The notes beneath the pieces were generated by a model, which was given only the letters and a program-made list of their open reading frames with translations, had not been told where the DNA came from and ran no database searches. The translations under genes and the position numbers were made by a program. A stretch of DNA of 6,804 nucleotides, taken from contig JAIVYN010000203.1 of NCBI GenBank assembly GCA_048635425.1, forward strand, positions 1 through 6,804, written 5' to 3'. Below, piece by piece: positions 6,104-6,804 of the stretch. Every line of letters begins with the position of its first letter. Position 1 is the stretch's first letter. This stretch comes from NIOZ-UU13 sp048635425 (GTDB taxonomy: Bacteria > Planctomycetota > Phycisphaerae > Sedimentisphaerales > Anaerobacaceae).

Positions 6104-6804
6104 GCTCTCTTGTGCTTTGGACGGACGAAATGCACGACGATGCAGAGGACAATAAAGCCGACGAGCAGTCCGATTCCTTTCCACTGCAGCTTCGACCAGA
6201 GGCTCCAGACGCTTCCGAATGATGCGGCACCGGCTGCCAGTGCCATAAGGACATTCCAGAGGATGCGTTTGACCCCGATAGGCATATTCTCGCCCATGAA
6301 GGTTTTCTGGTTCATCAGCAGGAAGAATGCGAAGTATGCGATGGGGAGCAGCACCATTGCAAAGACGGAAGTCGGTATCGCCAGATATGGTGCGGCGTCT
6401 TTCCAGAAGAACGGTCCGAGCGCCCCGACCGAGACCATCAGGCTTCCGATTTTCTGGGTCCAGCCCCTCGGCGGCTTGCCCAATAGCTCACAGAGACACA
6501 GACCGTTGATTGTCATAAGCATTGTCGCGGCGCTCATCGCCATACCAATAACGCCTAAGCCGAATACGTACTGGGCAATAACAGGGCCTGTCAGCGGTGC
6601 CAGTGTATCAGCCAGGTTGAAGGCGTCGCGTTTGACTAACATCGCCCCCATCTTTTTGTCGGCGTAGTCCATGGTACTCTGAAACCACTGCATTTTCTTC
6701 TGTTCGATTTCCTTCTCTGTCAATCCCTCGACCGGAACCGCCGCGACCAACCGCCTGTTAAATTCGGCTTCCCCAACCTCAGCTTTCAGTCGCTTTTCCA
6801 TCAG
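6100..6804 (-). CDS. NRAMP-like divalent metal cation transporter, C-terminal part
   Basis: The frame is open at the right edge and reads to TGA at 6100-6102, giving 235 visible codons, so the true start is outside. A hydrophilic loop of about 60 residues (rich in Glu and Lys, with EIEQKKMQWFQSTMDYADKK) is followed by hydrophobic helices at about 68-104, 118-132, 140-163, 180-202 and 208-226, and a basic tail VRPKHKRA. DAFNLADTLAPLTGP, FGLGVIGMAMSAATMLMTIN and IPTSVFAMVLLPIAYFAFFL resemble the last helices of NRAMP (MntH-type) transporters in the inner membrane. The metal-binding DPGN and MPH motifs would be in the missing half, so substrate cannot be stated. The ATGA overlap with the URO-D-family gene indicates one transcript and coupled translation. 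Confidence 0.72.
   Translation of the reverse strand: MMEKRLKAEVGEAEFNRRLVAAVPVEGLTEKEIEQKKMQWFQSTMDYADKKMGAMLVKRDAFNLADTLAPLTGPVIAQYVFGLGVIGMAMSAATMLMTINGLCLCELLGKPPRGWTQKIGSLMVSVGALGPFFWKDAAPYLAIPTSVFAMVLLPIAYFAFFLLMNQKTFMGENMPIGVKRILWNVLMALAAGAASFGSVWSLWSKLQWKGIGLLVGFIVLCIVVHFVRPKHKRA

Noticed and set aside
5684..6667. Plus-strand frame of 327 residues
   Set aside because: It lies antisense to both the transporter and the URO-D-family genes, crosses their junction, and has no domain, signal or ribosome binding site. It is a shadow of the real genes.
1..6804. CRISPR array, tRNA, rRNA or complete insertion sequence
   Set aside because: I saw no regularly spaced repeats, cloverleaf-type sequence, transposase frame or terminal inverted repeats on either strand.

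Overview
The window looks like accessory and housekeeping DNA from a Gram-negative (diderm) bacterium of moderate GC content. Three successive signal peptides end in lipoproteins or exported envelope proteins, which implies an outer membrane. An NRAMP-type transporter coupled to a uroporphyrinogen-decarboxylase-family protein, and the overall style, suggest an environmental Planctomycetota/PVC-type genome. That taxonomic guess is low confidence, because no rRNA or marker gene is present.

Left region (about 1-970, minus strand): a decayed restriction-modification locus. A consensus-like promoter (942-970) drives a 59-codon fragment of a beta-class DNA methyltransferase (756-935). The fragment keeps the catalytic SPPY motif and then stops. 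Thirty-two bases on, a long, uninterrupted reading frame runs off the window (1-723). Its last visible residues form a D...ExE nuclease-like core (FEVEHST), so it is probably the partner endonuclease. The body of the methyltransferase is missing.

Middle region (936-1244): a gene-free AT-rich spacer between divergent units. It holds the minus-strand promoter and a possible plus-strand promoter with a perfect TATAAT box.

Central operon (1245-5069, plus strand): four tightly spaced genes, all exported. In order they are a TPR-containing COG3014-type lipoprotein, a YcfL (DUF1425) lipoprotein, an LpoB-type lipoprotein, and a three-domain protein combining FlgT-like ends with a CsgG/LpoB-like centre. 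They read as a periplasm/outer-membrane assembly, either a ring or pore or a peptidoglycan-synthesis accessory complex. The exact role is not known.

Right region (5066-6804, minus strand): the C-terminal half of an NRAMP-like metal transporter overlaps by ATGA a uroporphyrinogen-decarboxylase-family protein. The latter converges on the central operon so closely that the two stop codons overlap. It also carries a short palindrome embedded in its coding sequence.
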